From Bacteroidota bacterium (GTDB lineage Bacteria > Bacteroidota > Bacteroidia > M30B66), in contig JAIXUS010000065.1 in NCBI GenBank assembly GCA_027483445.1, forward strand, positions 1-49,731: 49,731 bases of DNA. Reading direction: 5' to 3'. The notes under the pieces are model-generated. The model was given only the letters and a program-made list of their open reading frames with translations. It had not been told where the DNA came from and made no database searches. Of the stretch, positions 8,507 through 16,158 are shown piece by piece (position 1 is the first letter of the stretch; every line of letters starts with the position of its first letter). A program made the position numbers and the translations under genes.

Positions 8507-9436
8507 TCAGCTCTGGCCGAGCGGAACCACGTGAACCGGGTTCAGCACCCGACCATGCCGGAATACCTCGTAGTGCAGGTGCGGTCCGGTCGAGCGCCCG
8601 GTGCTGCCGACATCGGCGATACGCTGCCCGCGCTTGACGGTGGTGCCTTCAGCCACATGGCGCTTGCTGATGTGCGCGTAGCGCGTCATGAAGCCCTCGG
8701 CATGGGTGATCTCGATGATGTTGCCGTAGGTGTCTTCCCAACCGGAGCGCGTCACCACGCCATCGGCCGCAGCAATGATGGCCGTGCCCGTCGCGGCCGT
8801 GAAATCGAGGCCTTCGTGACGCGCCAGCATGCCGGTGAACGGATCGTTGCGCATGCCGAAGCCGCTGCTGACATGAAAGTCGCCGCTGATCGGCAAGCCT
8901 GTGGGCAGCGTTTCCAGCCACGCCAACTGTTTGCCCCAATCCTTGCGCATCTGGCCGACCACGGTGTTCAACTGGCCGAATTCCTCGGTGGCTTCATCGA
9001 TGGCGTGGGCCAGCGACTCTCGTGACGGTGCTCCCGTGCGGCTCTCAGGCAGCAACGGACCGCCTTTGCCGTCTTCCTTACCGCCGGCTTTCTCGCGCAT
9101 CGATGCCGGGGTTGCGATTTCCATGAAGCGGTTTTTCAGTTGCTGCAGTTGGCGGATGTCCTGCGCTGTGGCGTCGAGCATGCCCTGCAGCTTCGTCAGC
9201 CGCTCGCGGTAGACGGATTCCATCCGCGCCTGCTCGGCCTCGGTCGTCACGCCGCCCAGGCTGCGCGCGAGTTCGGGTCGCACCTCGATGGCGATCTTGA
9301 AGCCGACCAGATAAAGGAGGAAACCGGTGGCGACTAGCGTGACGGCCAGCGCTACGCTGCCGATCAGTACTCTGCGTGCGGTGATCGATATTGTGCGGAC
9401 CTGACCGGTTGGACCTGAAACCCACATCAACTGCAT
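8507..9436 (-). CDS. M23-family metallopeptidase (LytM-type), membrane anchored
   Basis: 309 residues: short cytoplasmic N-terminus, one membrane segment (about 23-47, VLIGSVALAVTLVATGFLLYLVG), a periplasmic coiled coil (about 65-110), then a LytM/M23 domain. Zinc ligands are visible: H207 and D211 in HEGLD, and H286-x-H288 in HLHYEV. It is predicted to be an active peptidoglycan endopeptidase. Upstream is an AT-rich stretch with a TATAAT box on the minus strand (9487-9492). Its place next to bactofilins suggests localised wall cutting, which is inference. Confidence 0.93.
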   Translation of the reverse strand: MQLMWVSGPTGQVRTISITARRVLIGSVALAVTLVATGFLLYLVGFKIAIEVRPELARSLGGVTTEAEQARMESVYRERLTKLQGMLDATAQDIRQLQQLKNRFMEIATPASMREKAGGKEDGKGGPLLPESRTGAPSRESLAHAIDEATEEFGQLNTVVGQMRKDWGKQLAWLETLPTGLPISGDFHVSSGFGMRNDPFTGMLARHEGLDFTAATGTAIIAAADGVVTRSGWEDTYGNIIEITHAEGFMTRYAHISKRHVAEGTTVKRGQRIADVGSTGRSTGPHLHYEVFRHGRVLNPVHVVPLGQS

Positions 9437-9766
9437 GTATGCATCCTTGCGCCGACTCTCGGGAGGGCAATTCGTTGCGACCTCGCATTATATTGTTTTA
9501 AAGCAAGTTTTAGCTTCAAATACGCGCGAAAATGATGGTTCTTGCAATAAAGCGAGCGTAACTGATTCCTGTCTGACAAGCTTCTTGTAGGCTGTTTGTT
9601 GGTTTGAAAGCAACGAAGCAGGCTGATGCACGCGCTCGCTGCCACATTGAACGCGCGTGGACGTGTGCGATTTCCGGAGCGCGAGCGAGGTGTTGAGTGC
9701 TTGGCGTTGGTCGCCTCCTGCACGGAAGATGGCTAAAGTTTCGCGAAGCGGACCTGCAAAAACAAG
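9437..9766. other. Intergenic stretch upstream of the M23 gene
   Basis: About 330 bases between the M23 gene and the tRNA-Pro terminator. Open frames here are short and lack recognisable proteins. Apart from the minus-strand TATAAT box near 9490 I see no feature. Confidence 0.4.
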
Positions 9767-9794
9767 AGGGCCACAGAAACGCTTCTGTGGCCCT
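9767..9794 (-). terminator. Original terminator of tRNA-Pro, now separated by the prophage
   Basis: A perfect 12-bp stem AGGGCCACAGAA (9767-9778) / TTCTGTGGCCCT (9783-9794) with a 4-nt loop. On the minus strand it is followed by a T-rich tail. In the uninterrupted chromosome it would lie 12-40 nt downstream of tRNA-Pro. It is now left of attL. Confidence 0.75.
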
Positions 9795-9805
9795 TTGTTG
9801 TTCGC

Positions 9806-9851
9806 TTGGTCGGGGCGGCGGGATTCGAACTCGCGACCCCTTGCACCCCAT
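9806..9851. repeat. attL core (46-bp direct repeat)
   Basis: Identical to 49094-49139. It covers the last 45 nt of the tRNA-Pro (T-arm, acceptor, CCA, part of anticodon arm). This copy lacks the tRNA 5' half, so it is a tRNA fragment, not a gene. Confidence 0.96.
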
Positions 9852-9910
9852 ACGGGAGGGCAATACTCTGAAAACCCGCATAAATCCACGACTTCATGTT
9901 TCCTAGGCCA

Positions 9911-9920
9911 AATATACAGT
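9911..9920 (+). repeat. Possible left integrase arm-type site
   Basis: AATATACAGT, also present at 49042-49051 near attR. Both copies lie inside the prophage, 40-60 bp from the att cores, as expected for arm sites. Ten bases only, so tentative. Confidence 0.35.
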
Positions 9921-9949
9921 CTTGCTACAGGGCAATGTTTTCCCCTTGT

Positions 9950-9968
9950 TGAGCGCACTTTGCGCTCA
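9950..9968 (-). terminator. Hairpin just after the integrase gene
   Basis: TGAGCGCA (9950-9957) / TGCGCTCA (9961-9968) with a 3-nt loop, four bases beyond the int stop on the minus strand. No T-run follows, so terminator function is uncertain. Confidence 0.4.
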
Positions 9969-9971
9969 GAG

Positions 9972-11093
9972 TTAGGCGCTACTCCACGGCAGCGGAAGGT
10001 CAATATCCGAGGTTTCCGGGATCACATCCTTGACGTAGATTTCGCTGGTTTCGGTGCTGGTGTGCGCGAGTCGTTTCCGCAATTCCTCTTTGGATTTGCC
10101 GGCTCTGGCCGCATCCGTCGCAGCGAGGGCGCGGATGTCCTTGAACGTCATATCGACCTTGTCAAAGCCTGCGCGCTCCTTTGCGCGATCCCACATCGAT
10201 TTGAGGCCCGACTTTGCGTAGCATTTTTTATCACGGTTGGCGAACAGATAGACAGAGACAATGTTCCGTTCGCGTTTGATGGCCCGAGCGCGATCGATCA
10301 CCTCCTGAATGGCGGGCGTAATGACGATGTCCACCGCCTTGCCGGAGGTTTTGGCGGTCTTGGTCGGTCGAAAAGAGATGACCCCGTCGTGAATCTGGGC
10401 TTCTCGAAGTTCGCGAATATCGATGGCTCGCTGCCAGAGCAGGTAAGCCATATCCACCAGGCAGCCGAACATCGCCCCTGATTGGGTCTCGATCTTTTTG
10501 CCTTGCTTGGTGAAGTACATTCCCGCTTCGCGCACCTTTTGCACCTGCTCGTGCGTGAGCAAAACTTTTCGTCTTTCTGTGTGGTACTGCTCAGTCTCCA
10601 GCTGGTCAGCCGGGTTGTCTTTGCGCCAGCCACGGGTCGACACCGCATAGCGGAACAGCTTTTTCATCAGCCGGGCGACCTTGCCTGCGGTATTGGGCTT
10701 GTCTTTGTAGTAGTGCCGGATGAAGTCTGCTAGGTCTTTGGTAGTCACATCTGCGCAGTGAAATTCTTCGAAGCTCTTTGAGATCAAGTCAATGTAGCTT
10801 GCATATTGGTCTCGCGTTTCTTGACCGTAGCTACTCTGCAGAATGCGCTCTGCCTTGAATTCGCTGCAAAGAAACGGCATTCCGCCCTCAAGTGATTGAG
10901 CAATGGAAAGTAAGTCAGATAGCCTGCGCAACATGACCGATTCGCCCTCGGCCACCTTGGATAGTCGGATCCATTTTTTCAGCTTCCCGTCCCGCGGGTC
11001 GCGCATCGGTTTTTTGGGGACGAAAAAGTACGTTTGATGGTCCTGATAGACCCTGCGAGGCAATCCCTTATTGCGTGTCCGTGGCTTGCTCAT
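9972..11093 (-). CDS. int: Tyrosine recombinase (phage integrase)
   Basis: 373 residues. An N-terminal arm-binding region and SAM-like core-binding domain (about 85-165) precede the catalytic domain. Visible catalytic residues: R222 (LLWQRAIDIREL), K245 region, R321 in KDIRALAATDA (the usual His three residues earlier is K318), H344 in LAHTSTETSEIY, and nucleophile Y353. It integrates and, with a directionality factor, excises the phage at tRNA-Pro. The start overlaps the stop of the upstream DUF4224-like gene by 4 bp. Confidence 0.95.
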   Translation of the reverse strand: MSKPRTRNKGLPRRVYQDHQTYFFVPKKPMRDPRDGKLKKWIRLSKVAEGESVMLRRLSDLLSIAQSLEGGMPFLCSEFKAERILQSSYGQETRDQYASYIDLISKSFEEFHCADVTTKDLADFIRHYYKDKPNTAGKVARLMKKLFRYAVSTRGWRKDNPADQLETEQYHTERRKVLLTHEQVQKVREAGMYFTKQGKKIETQSGAMFGCLVDMAYLLWQRAIDIRELREAQIHDGVISFRPTKTAKTSGKAVDIVITPAIQEVIDRARAIKRERNIVSVYLFANRDKKCYAKSGLKSMWDRAKERAGFDKVDMTFKDIRALAATDAARAGKSKEELRKRLAHTSTETSEIYVKDVIPETSDIDLPLPWSSA

Positions 11094-11293
11094 AGCAGTT
11101 TCAGGCGCGGGCGCTCGGGTTGTTGAATCGTCGGTTGCATCATGTGCATTCTCAGAACCAGTACGGTATTGTCCGGGCGCAGAAAGGCCGGGACGCCTAG
11201 TTTCTTGAGGACTTCAATTTGCTTTAACGGACGCCGGTAGCGGGTGATCCGGTACAGCTCGTCATCCGTCAGCTCAGGGGTAATCGTTTCCAT
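11090..11293 (-). CDS. DUF4224-type small protein next to integrase
   Basis: 67 residues, METITPELTDDELYRITRYRRP..., with the pattern LTDDELyriTrYrrPlkQIevLkklGVPAFLRPDNTVLVLR typical of DUF4224 (motif given in part: residues 8-48). I chose ATG 11293, preceded by GAGGCG. Such genes lie directly upstream of phage integrases and may help direct integration or excision; no function is proven. It overlaps int by ATGA. Confidence 0.82.
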   Translation of the reverse strand: METITPELTDDELYRITRYRRPLKQIEVLKKLGVPAFLRPDNTVLVLRMHMMQPTIQQPERPRLKLL

Positions 11294-11315
11294 CGTTTCG
11301 CCTCGCTGGCTTTCC

Positions 11316-11738
11316 CTAGAACGGAATGTCGTCATCGGTGAAGTAATCGCCGGCCTGGGGGGCTGCTGCTGGAGCCTTACCAGACGGAGAGGGTGGGGAA
11401 GCACCATCCTGACGACCTCCCAGCATCTTCAAGGTGTCGGCCTTGATCTCGGTGCTGTAGCGCTCGATGCCGTCTTTATCAGTCCACTTGCGTGTGGTGA
11501 TCTTTCCGGCGACGTACACCAACGAGCCCTTGCGCACGTACTTCTCGATGATCTCGGCCAGCTTGCCAAAGGCGCTAATACGATGCCACTCAGTGGCTTC
11601 CTTCTGCTCGCCGCTTTGCTTGTCCTTCCACTTCTCAGTGGTGGCGATGGAGAACGACGAGACAGCATCGCCGCTGGGCAGGTAGCGCGTCTCCGGGTCA
11701 CGGCCAAGGTGGCCGATGATCTGGGCTTGGTTCAACAT
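11316..11738 (-). CDS. ssb: Single-stranded DNA-binding protein (phage)
   Basis: 140 residues: N-terminal OB fold ([20 protein letters not shown] ... ATTEKWKDK ... [28 protein letters not shown]), a Pro/Ala/Gly linker, and the acidic tip DDDIPF that docks partner proteins. It covers ssDNA in replication and recombination. It is in the leftward early operon with a RecA-like ATPase, a common SSB-recombinase pairing. Confidence 0.95.
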   Translation of the reverse strand: MLNQAQIIGHLGRDPETRYLPSGDAVSSFSIATTEKWKDKQSGEQKEATEWHRISAFGKLAEIIEKYVRKGSLVYVAGKITTRKWTDKDGIERYSTEIKADTLKMLGGRQDGASPPSPSGKAPAAAPQAGDYFTDDDIPF

Positions 11739-12076
11739 GCTTCAGTCCTTTCGTGTTGTATTTTTAGGTCCGCGAACAGATCGCGCTGCAGCCGAGCGTC
11801 CGTCATCAAGCGGTAGTACAGAGGGCAGCAGCTCCACCTAGGCGTGTTGTGTTTCCATTCGTCCTTCCAAACGCCGGGGAGCACCCGTTTTAGTCCTGAC
11901 AGGTAGCTCATCGACTGGTGGCCGTCTTTGAAGGGCTTGCCGTCCTTCAGCCCATAACGACGCAGCTGCCACTGTTCTTCGCCTTCGTGGTCACGCGGGA
12001 CGATGCGCACAAGTTCCAGACAATAGGCATAGCTGCCGACGGGGCGAATGAAGCTGCCGATCTGCGGAGAGCTCAT
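11732..12076 (-). CDS. Hypothetical phage protein
   Basis: 114 residues, soluble, with an aromatic-rich centre ([40 protein letters not shown]). Family not recognised. It overlaps ssb by 7 nt and follows the 99-aa gene by 6 nt, so it is translated as part of the early leftward operon. Confidence 0.7.
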   Translation of the reverse strand: MSSPQIGSFIRPVGSYAYCLELVRIVPRDHEGEEQWQLRRYGLKDGKPFKDGHQSMSYLSGLKRVLPGVWKDEWKHNTPRWSCCPLYYRLMTDARLQRDLFADLKIQHERTEAC

Positions 12077-12082
12077 GCCTTC

Positions 12083-12382
12083 CTACGCTGCACGCAACGC
12101 ATAGATCCGAACCACGCGTGCGTGCGCGGCCGGATGGTGCGCCTGGTCGAAGCCAACGGCCTTGAACGTCTTGTCCTTCAGGACAGCGCCCCATGTGTTG
12201 GGGTGAAAATCCTCCGGCATGTCGATTGCTTCTCGCACGTCATTGATGGTGACGCTGCCCTTGATCTGCGCGATGTGCCGGGCAATGGCCCGTGCTTCAA
12301 CGATCCAGTCCTGTCGCTTTGCTTCGAGCATCGCGATGGCAGAATCGCGCAGCTCCCGACCTTTCTCGATATGGACATTCAT
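12083..12382 (-). CDS. Hypothetical phage protein
   Basis: 99 residues from ATG 12382 (MNVHIEKGRELRDSAIAMLEAKRQDWI). The longer frame to 12481 overlaps the upstream ATPase gene and is Pro/Arg-rich, so I rejected it. Helical with a winged-helix-like middle (IARHIAQIKGSVTINDVREAI); possibly DNA binding. Family not recognised. Confidence 0.7.
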   Translation of the reverse strand: MNVHIEKGRELRDSAIAMLEAKRQDWIVEARAIARHIAQIKGSVTINDVREAIDMPEDFHPNTWGAVLKDKTFKAVGFDQAHHPAAHARVVRIYALRAA

Positions 12383-12398
12383 ACGTGAGCTCCGGGCT

Positions 12399-13325
12399 TC
12401 AAGCGGCTTCAGCGTGGGTGGGTTCGTTGTCGGCGGTCGTCGAGGCGAGGGCGGCTTTGCGCACTTCCTTGGCGGCTTCAAACCGCGTCAGCGCCGTCTT
12501 GTCGCTGATCGCGTCAGCGGCACGGTAGGCCTCGGCGAAGTGACGCTTCAGATCCGCCAGCGTGCCGGCCTCGCTGATCAGTGTCAGGAAGTCGGTCACG
12601 GCCGACTCGTCGAGCGCGGGCGCAGGCGGTGGCGCTTCGCCAGCCTCAAGCCATTGCAGCAGCTCAGCGCCAGTTTTATCGGTGATGGTGAAGTAGCGCC
12701 CGTCGAACAGACTGGTGCGGTCTTTGGATGCGTGCGCGACGTGCTGCGCATCGATGTCGAGTACGACCGAAAATTCGTACTCCATTCCATCGCGCTGAAC
12801 GGGTGCGAGGCCGATCTTGCGAACAATCGTCTTGCCCGAGCGATCGTCCTTTTCCTGCACGTAGTCCTGCTTGGCGCGCATGGTGCAGATGATATGAGCC
12901 GGCGACTGCAGGATCGCTTCAACCAGCCCGTTGTGTTCTGGCGTAATGGTGCGCCACGCGGTGTAGCTGTTGCCTTTGCCGCTGTCGGCGATCTTGCCCT
13001 GCTTGTCCAAAAGGCCGCCATCGCCCGCCCAGGCATGGGACAGACTGTCGATGATGATGACGTTGTAGCCGGCATCCTCGAACGCCTTGATCGCCTCGCG
13101 GTACTTGGCGACGGTGTAGGGCGCGGTGATGCTGATGATGTCGTAGTCGCCCAGATGGGCGTACAGATCACCAGAGCCATGTTCGGTGTCGATCATGCCG
13201 ACCTTCCCGCCGAGCCCGAAGGCCAGCTTCAGGGCAGAGTATGTTTTGCCCGCGCCGCTGGGGGCGACAAGTCCGAGGCGCAGCTTGGCTTTACGCCGCA
13301 CTGCTTTGCGAATCAGGTTGCTCAT
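12399..13325 (-). CDS. AAA/RecA-like ATPase (Sak4-like)
   Basis: 308 residues. Walker A APSGAGKT at 21-28, Walker B region NVIIIDSLSHAW near 89-100, and a variable C-terminus. Phage ATPases of this type (Sak4/RecA-like core) cooperate with phage SSB in strand annealing; the SSB gene lies 0.7 kb downstream in the same operon. Other P-loop phage ATPases look similar, so the exact class is uncertain. Confidence 0.8.
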   Translation of the reverse strand: MSNLIRKAVRRKAKLRLGLVAPSGAGKTYSALKLAFGLGGKVGMIDTEHGSGDLYAHLGDYDIISITAPYTVAKYREAIKAFEDAGYNVIIIDSLSHAWAGDGGLLDKQGKIADSGKGNSYTAWRTITPEHNGLVEAILQSPAHIICTMRAKQDYVQEKDDRSGKTIVRKIGLAPVQRDGMEYEFSVVLDIDAQHVAHASKDRTSLFDGRYFTITDKTGAELLQWLEAGEAPPPAPALDESAVTDFLTLISEAGTLADLKRHFAEAYRAADAISDKTALTRFEAAKEVRKAALASTTADNEPTHAEAA

Positions 13326-13446
13326 CGTGTTTTTCCTTCATTACCGTGGGTTGGTGTTGTTGCTCGCTGTGCTGCTGCTCAAGAAACTGTCCGACTTCGG
13401 CCCACCACTGCAGGCCGCCTTCGTTGAAATCGTCGGGCCCGCTCAT
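13291..13446 (-). CDS. Small hypothetical protein overlapping the ATPase start
   Basis: 51 residues (MSGPDDFNEGGLQWWAEVGQ...), charged and Gln/His-rich. It overlaps the first 35 nt of the ATPase gene in another frame. A weak SD (CAGGA) lies about 10 nt upstream. No family recognised. Confidence 0.4.
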   Translation of the reverse strand: MSGPDDFNEGGLQWWAEVGQFLEQQHSEQQHQPTVMKEKHDEQPDSQSSAA

Positions 13447-13539
13447 CGGTCGATCGTCCTGCCGGCGAGCCAGAAAGCAGCCCTCCAGCCGTAACCCATC
13501 TGCCGCCAATAGCGGACGTTGCCCACGAAGCGCAAGGAT

Positions 13540-13767
13540 TCAGAGACGAGGCGCATGCCGTCCTCCGTTGCATTCGAGTTGGCTGAGTTGGCTTACGAAC
13601 TCCACGAACAGGCGCAGCTCCGACACGTCGCGGTTCATGCTGGCCTGCCGGGCTTCGAGTCCCCGCAATTCGGCAATGCGCTCGTCATCGGCATGGGTGT
13701 AGCCCGCGAGGTAGGCCAAGGGGATGAGCAGCAGCACCACCCAGCGGGGTAGAGAAAAGGAGCGCAT
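13540..13767 (-). CDS. Small membrane protein
   Basis: 75 residues from ATG 13767, which has a good SD (GGAGG, 8 nt away). One N-terminal membrane helix (WVVLLLIPLAYLAGYTHA) is followed by a helical coiled segment (DERIAELRGLEARQASMNRDVSELR). It starts 2 nt after the upstream gene. Function unknown; small membrane proteins in PL operons are often exclusion or lysis-control factors, but nothing here shows that. Confidence 0.65.
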   Translation of the reverse strand: MRSFSLPRWVVLLLIPLAYLAGYTHADDERIAELRGLEARQASMNRDVSELRLFVEFVSQLSQLECNGGRHAPRL

Positions 13768-13769
13768 GG

Positions 13770-14111
13770 TCAGTCCTCCAGCGTCGACCACGAGCACTCG
13801 TGCTCAATCTGCTGGTCGGCGACGAACTGGGCGATGTCCTCCCAGTATTCGGTGACGAATACCTTCAAGGCGATGCCCGCGCCGGCCTCGTTGCCTGCCT
13901 GCAGCAGCATGGCAAGCGTGGCGACATTGGCCGGCGACATCTCCATCAATGCCTCGGCCAGATGCTCCGGCTTGAAGGGATGGTGGCTGGTCTGCAGCAG
14001 GGTGTTGGTGCGCGCTTCGACCGCTTCGGCAAAGCGGTCCTGCTGCTCAAGTGCGCCCATGTGGCGGCGCAGGTCGGCGGTTACGCCATCGGCGATGCGG
14101 GTGCTGTCCAT
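13770..14111 (-). CDS. First gene of the leftward early operon, hypothetical
   Basis: 113 residues from ATG 14111 (MDSTRIADGVTADLRRHMGALEQQDRF), with SD GGGAG. Mostly helical; ends in an acidic tail. It is the first gene after the OL-like operators and PL-like promoter, the position of N in lambda, but it lacks an arginine-rich RNA-binding motif, so I do not call it an antiterminator. Confidence 0.7.
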   Translation of the reverse strand: MDSTRIADGVTADLRRHMGALEQQDRFAEAVEARTNTLLQTSHHPFKPEHLAEALMEMSPANVATLAMLLQAGNEAGAGIALKVFVTEYWEDIAQFVADQQIEHECSWSTLED

Positions 14112-14145
14112 GTGGTTCTCCCGTGGGGTTGGGTACATGGACTCA

Positions 14146-14174
14146 ATATTAGGACTAACCTAAATACAATGCAA
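14146..14174 (-). promoter_or_regulatory. PL-like early leftward promoter
   Basis: On the minus strand: -35 TTGCAT (14174-14169), 17-bp spacer, -10 TAATAT (14151-14146). Operator 14149-14163 overlaps the -10 and spacer, so a bound repressor would block it. Confidence 0.8.
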
Positions 14175-14207
14175 GGATAAACCTAAGCATAATTAGGTTC
14201 AGGCTTA
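14149..14207. promoter_or_regulatory. OL-like operator cluster (three sites)
   Basis: Sites at 14149-14163 (TTAGG-ACTAA-CCTAA), 14172-14186 (CAAGG-ATAAA-CCTAA) and 14193-14207 (TTAGG-TTCAG-GCTTA, half-conserved). Centres are 23 and 21 bp apart, about two helical turns. The same motif occurs three times at 18508-18571. Confidence 0.82.
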
Positions 14208-14305
14208 TAAATATTTCTATGAAACAAGCCAATCCGTTAGATTCGGTCTAAGTTAGCCCAACAAAAACCCGCCAGCGGCGGGTGGGAGAGGGGTTGTAAA
14301 TCGCG

Positions 14306-14638
14306 TCAGGGATCCGGTGCGCTGAGATCTAATTCAGCAGGTGAGGGGCAGGCGATACTGCTCGTCTTGAACTCCGCGTCTCGCCAAATAAAGCATCTCT
14401 GGACTTCTACAAAGCTGCCGTATCCGCCATCGTATGGCACGGCCACAGAAATGATCTCGTGCGGCCCAACTGCGTGATGGGTAGCCTTGACAGGCTCGCT
14501 TAGCTGCTTGGCTATTTTTGCGGCCCGCCTCTGCTTATTTTTTTCTCGCTCCGCCTTGCGCTCGGTGTCAGAGGGGCCGCATCCCGCGGCGAGGAGCGAT
14601 CCAATTATCGTCACAACGAGCGTTGCTCGGAGGCTCAT
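14306..14638 (-). CDS. Small lipoprotein
   Basis: 110 residues. A signal peptide with lipobox LAAGC (Cys20) is followed by a charged, Lys/Arg-rich segment (25-45) and a beta-rich C-terminal part with two Cys. Predicted to be lipid-anchored in the cell envelope. It lies between OL and the IrrE gene, an area free of lytic genes, so it could be expressed in the lysogen. Function unknown. Confidence 0.75.
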   Translation of the reverse strand: MSLRATLVVTIIGSLLAAGCGPSDTERKAEREKNKQRRAAKIAKQLSEPVKATHHAVGPHEIISVAVPYDGGYGSFVEVQRCFIWRDAEFKTSSIACPSPAELDLSAPDP

Positions 14639-14656
14639 TGTTTCGCGCCTTGCGGA

Positions 14657-14782
14657 TCAGTGGCAATGGTAGCTGCCGGTCCGGCGGTCATGATGGCACC
14701 CATTAGAGTCAGTCCCGCCGGAATGAGAAAAAGCGGATGCAGTTGCGATTAGCAAAACGGTAGTTATAAACAATTTACTCAT
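14657..14782 (-). CDS. Tiny secreted YHYH-type protein (41 aa)
   Basis: ATG 14782 with SD AGGGGA. The product begins MSKLFITTVLLIATASAFSH, a signal peptide, and ends SGGTDSNGCHHDRRTGSYHCH. The mature part matches the pattern H-x-GG-x-D-x-x-GCH-x(6)-G-x-YHCH seen in the neighbour at 14813-15070 (HGGGLDASGCHTKRATGEYHCH), so this short frame is real. Predicted periplasmic, with His/Cys residues suited to metal binding. Function unknown. Confidence 0.72.
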   Translation of the reverse strand: MSKLFITTVLLIATASAFSHSGGTDSNGCHHDRRTGSYHCH

Positions 14783-14812
14783 TATTTTCCCCTGTTGTGG
14801 TTCAATTAAAAA

Positions 14813-15070
14813 TCAACACCCGTACCGCTTTTTTCCATTCACTATCCGATAGCGCCCACCTCTGGGCCCGACGTGGCATTCATTGGGATCGGCGGCCTGC
14901 GCATCGGAAGAGGGCGGGGCCTGTCTCGGGGGTGGGGCGCGATGGCAGTGATACTCGCCGGTAGCCCGCTTTGTGTGGCAGCCGCTGGCGTCAAGTCCGC
15001 CCCCGTGGGCGAATGCCTGGTAAGTTGGTAAAGCGATCGCGAGAGCGAGCGCGAGTTTGATCCATGCCAT
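14813..15070 (-). CDS. Secreted YHYH-domain protein
   Basis: 85 residues: a signal peptide (cleavage near AFA-H), then HGGGLDASGCHTKRATGEYHCH, a Pro/Ala linker, and a second Cys-rich segment (ECHVGPRGGRYRIVNGKKRYGC) resembling excalibur/YHYH-type endings. It is a paralogue of the 41-aa gene 30 bp downstream. Likely periplasmic, possibly binding metal. Function in the prophage unknown. Confidence 0.8.
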   Translation of the reverse strand: MAWIKLALALAIALPTYQAFAHGGGLDASGCHTKRATGEYHCHRAPPPRQAPPSSDAQAADPNECHVGPRGGRYRIVNGKKRYGC

Positions 15071-15211
15071 GCTGTCCCCTGATCGTTCTATTTTTCATCG
15101 CATAGTGCCACGAATCAACATTTCTCTGTGGAATAAAATCGTTGCGCAGAAACCCCAAAGAGTCGCGAATCAGGAGTAAGCAAGGGCGGTTAGCCGTCTT
15201 ATGATAGATTC

Positions 15212-15718
15212 ATGGGCTTAATGATCGACTACAGCCTCTCTCCCATGACTGCCCGCCAAGTGCTCCAGAAGCACTGGGACGGCTCATTGCCTGTAAATTT
15301 GCTGCATATAGCCAAATCTATGGGCGTTGGCGTGTTCAAGAGTGAGACGCTGGATACGATCGGACAGGTGTCGCTTGATGGGGCGGGTAATTACAAAATT
15401 GTAATTGACCCTAACCAGTCTAAGCCCCGCCGTCGGTTCACCGTCGCCCATGAACTGGGGCATATCGCATTGGGTCACCTGCGCCCAGGCGAAACATTGT
15501 TCAGGGATGGCGTGGAACAGTTTTTCGCTACCACGAAGGACCCGCGAGAGGTCGCAGCTAACAAATTTGCTGCGCAGCTGCTGATGCCAGCCGAGTTGGT
15601 TAAGACTGCATTCGAGAAAATGCCGGACATGTCAGTCCAGCGAGGTGCAGAGATTTTTGGGGTTTCAGAGGCGGCAATGGGCTATCGACTCATCAATCTC
15701 GGACTTGTTCGTGGCTGA
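15212..15718 (+). CDS. ImmA/IrrE-family metallopeptidase
   Basis: 168 residues with the zinc-peptidase motif HELGH (H80-E81-x-x-H84) and a helical C-terminal part (AANKFAAQLLMPAELV). ImmA of ICEBs1 cleaves the repressor ImmR; in phages such genes often relate to repressor control. Start ATG 15212 lies about 7 nt after a TATGAT box (15200-15205), so the mRNA may be leaderless; ATG 15221 is an alternative. It overlaps a membrane-protein gene downstream. Confidence 0.88.
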   Translation: MGLMIDYSLSPMTARQVLQKHWDGSLPVNLLHIAKSMGVGVFKSETLDTIGQVSLDGAGNYKIVIDPNQSKPRRRFTVAHELGHIALGHLRPGETLFRDGVEQFFATTKDPREVAANKFAAQLLMPAELVKTAFEKMPDMSVQRGAEIFGVSEAAMGYRLINLGLVRG

Positions 15719-16112
15719 TAAGGAAGAAATTGTCCGGCCCTGGGACTTGAGCGAAGGAACAATTCCTCAGTCTACCCATGCACTGATGTCTCTTGAAATT
15801 GATGGCCTTCGCCAGCGATTGGTACATCAGCAAAGCGCTTTCATGATCGGCGCGGGATTTGTACTTGTCCTAGCTCTCAGCTTCCTTTGTTTTTCATTCA
15901 GAATCGTTTGGCTTCTGGAAAACGACAAGACTTTTGACTGGCATGTGCTGCTACTGGGTTCCGGATTGATAGTTCCGGCCACCCTGATTCTTTACGCGCT
16001 CATCAAACATAGCCACCGCCCGCACGCGAATTCAGCCCCTAGCGCATCTGGCGAAGAATCCGATCTAGAGAAATTACCGAACCTTGTTCTGAGATTGGCG
16101 GGCAAGGAATAA
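15711..16112 (+). CDS. Two-helix membrane protein paired with the IrrE gene
   Basis: 133 residues from GTG 15711, overlapping the IrrE stop by 8 nt. Two membrane helices (about 47-70 and 80-100: MIGAGFVLVLALSFLCFSF; WHVLLLGSGLIVPATLILYAL) are followed by an acidic cytoplasmic tail. The overlap suggests translational coupling with the peptidase. Start uncertain because the SD is weak. No family recognised. Confidence 0.65.
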   Translation: MADKEEIVRPWDLSEGTIPQSTHALMSLEIDGLRQRLVHQQSAFMIGAGFVLVLALSFLCFSFRIVWLLENDKTFDWHVLLLGSGLIVPATLILYALIKHSHRPHANSAPSASGEESDLEKLPNLVLRLAGKE

Positions 16113-16136
16113 AAAAACCTCCGCTAGGGGAGGTTG
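16112..16136 (-). terminator. Terminator for the minus-strand DUF1828 pair
   Basis: AACCTCC (16117-16123) / GGAGGTT (16130-16136); on the minus strand it is followed by a run of T (16116-16112). It also separates the converging IrrE unit. Confidence 0.75.
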
Positions 16137-16158
16137 GTGCGGGTTATTGCGTGAACCC

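Noticed and set aside
9806-9882. A second tRNA-Pro at attL
   Set aside because: Only the 3' 45 nt match; the sequence diverges at 9852 before the anticodon arm is complete, so it is an att fragment.
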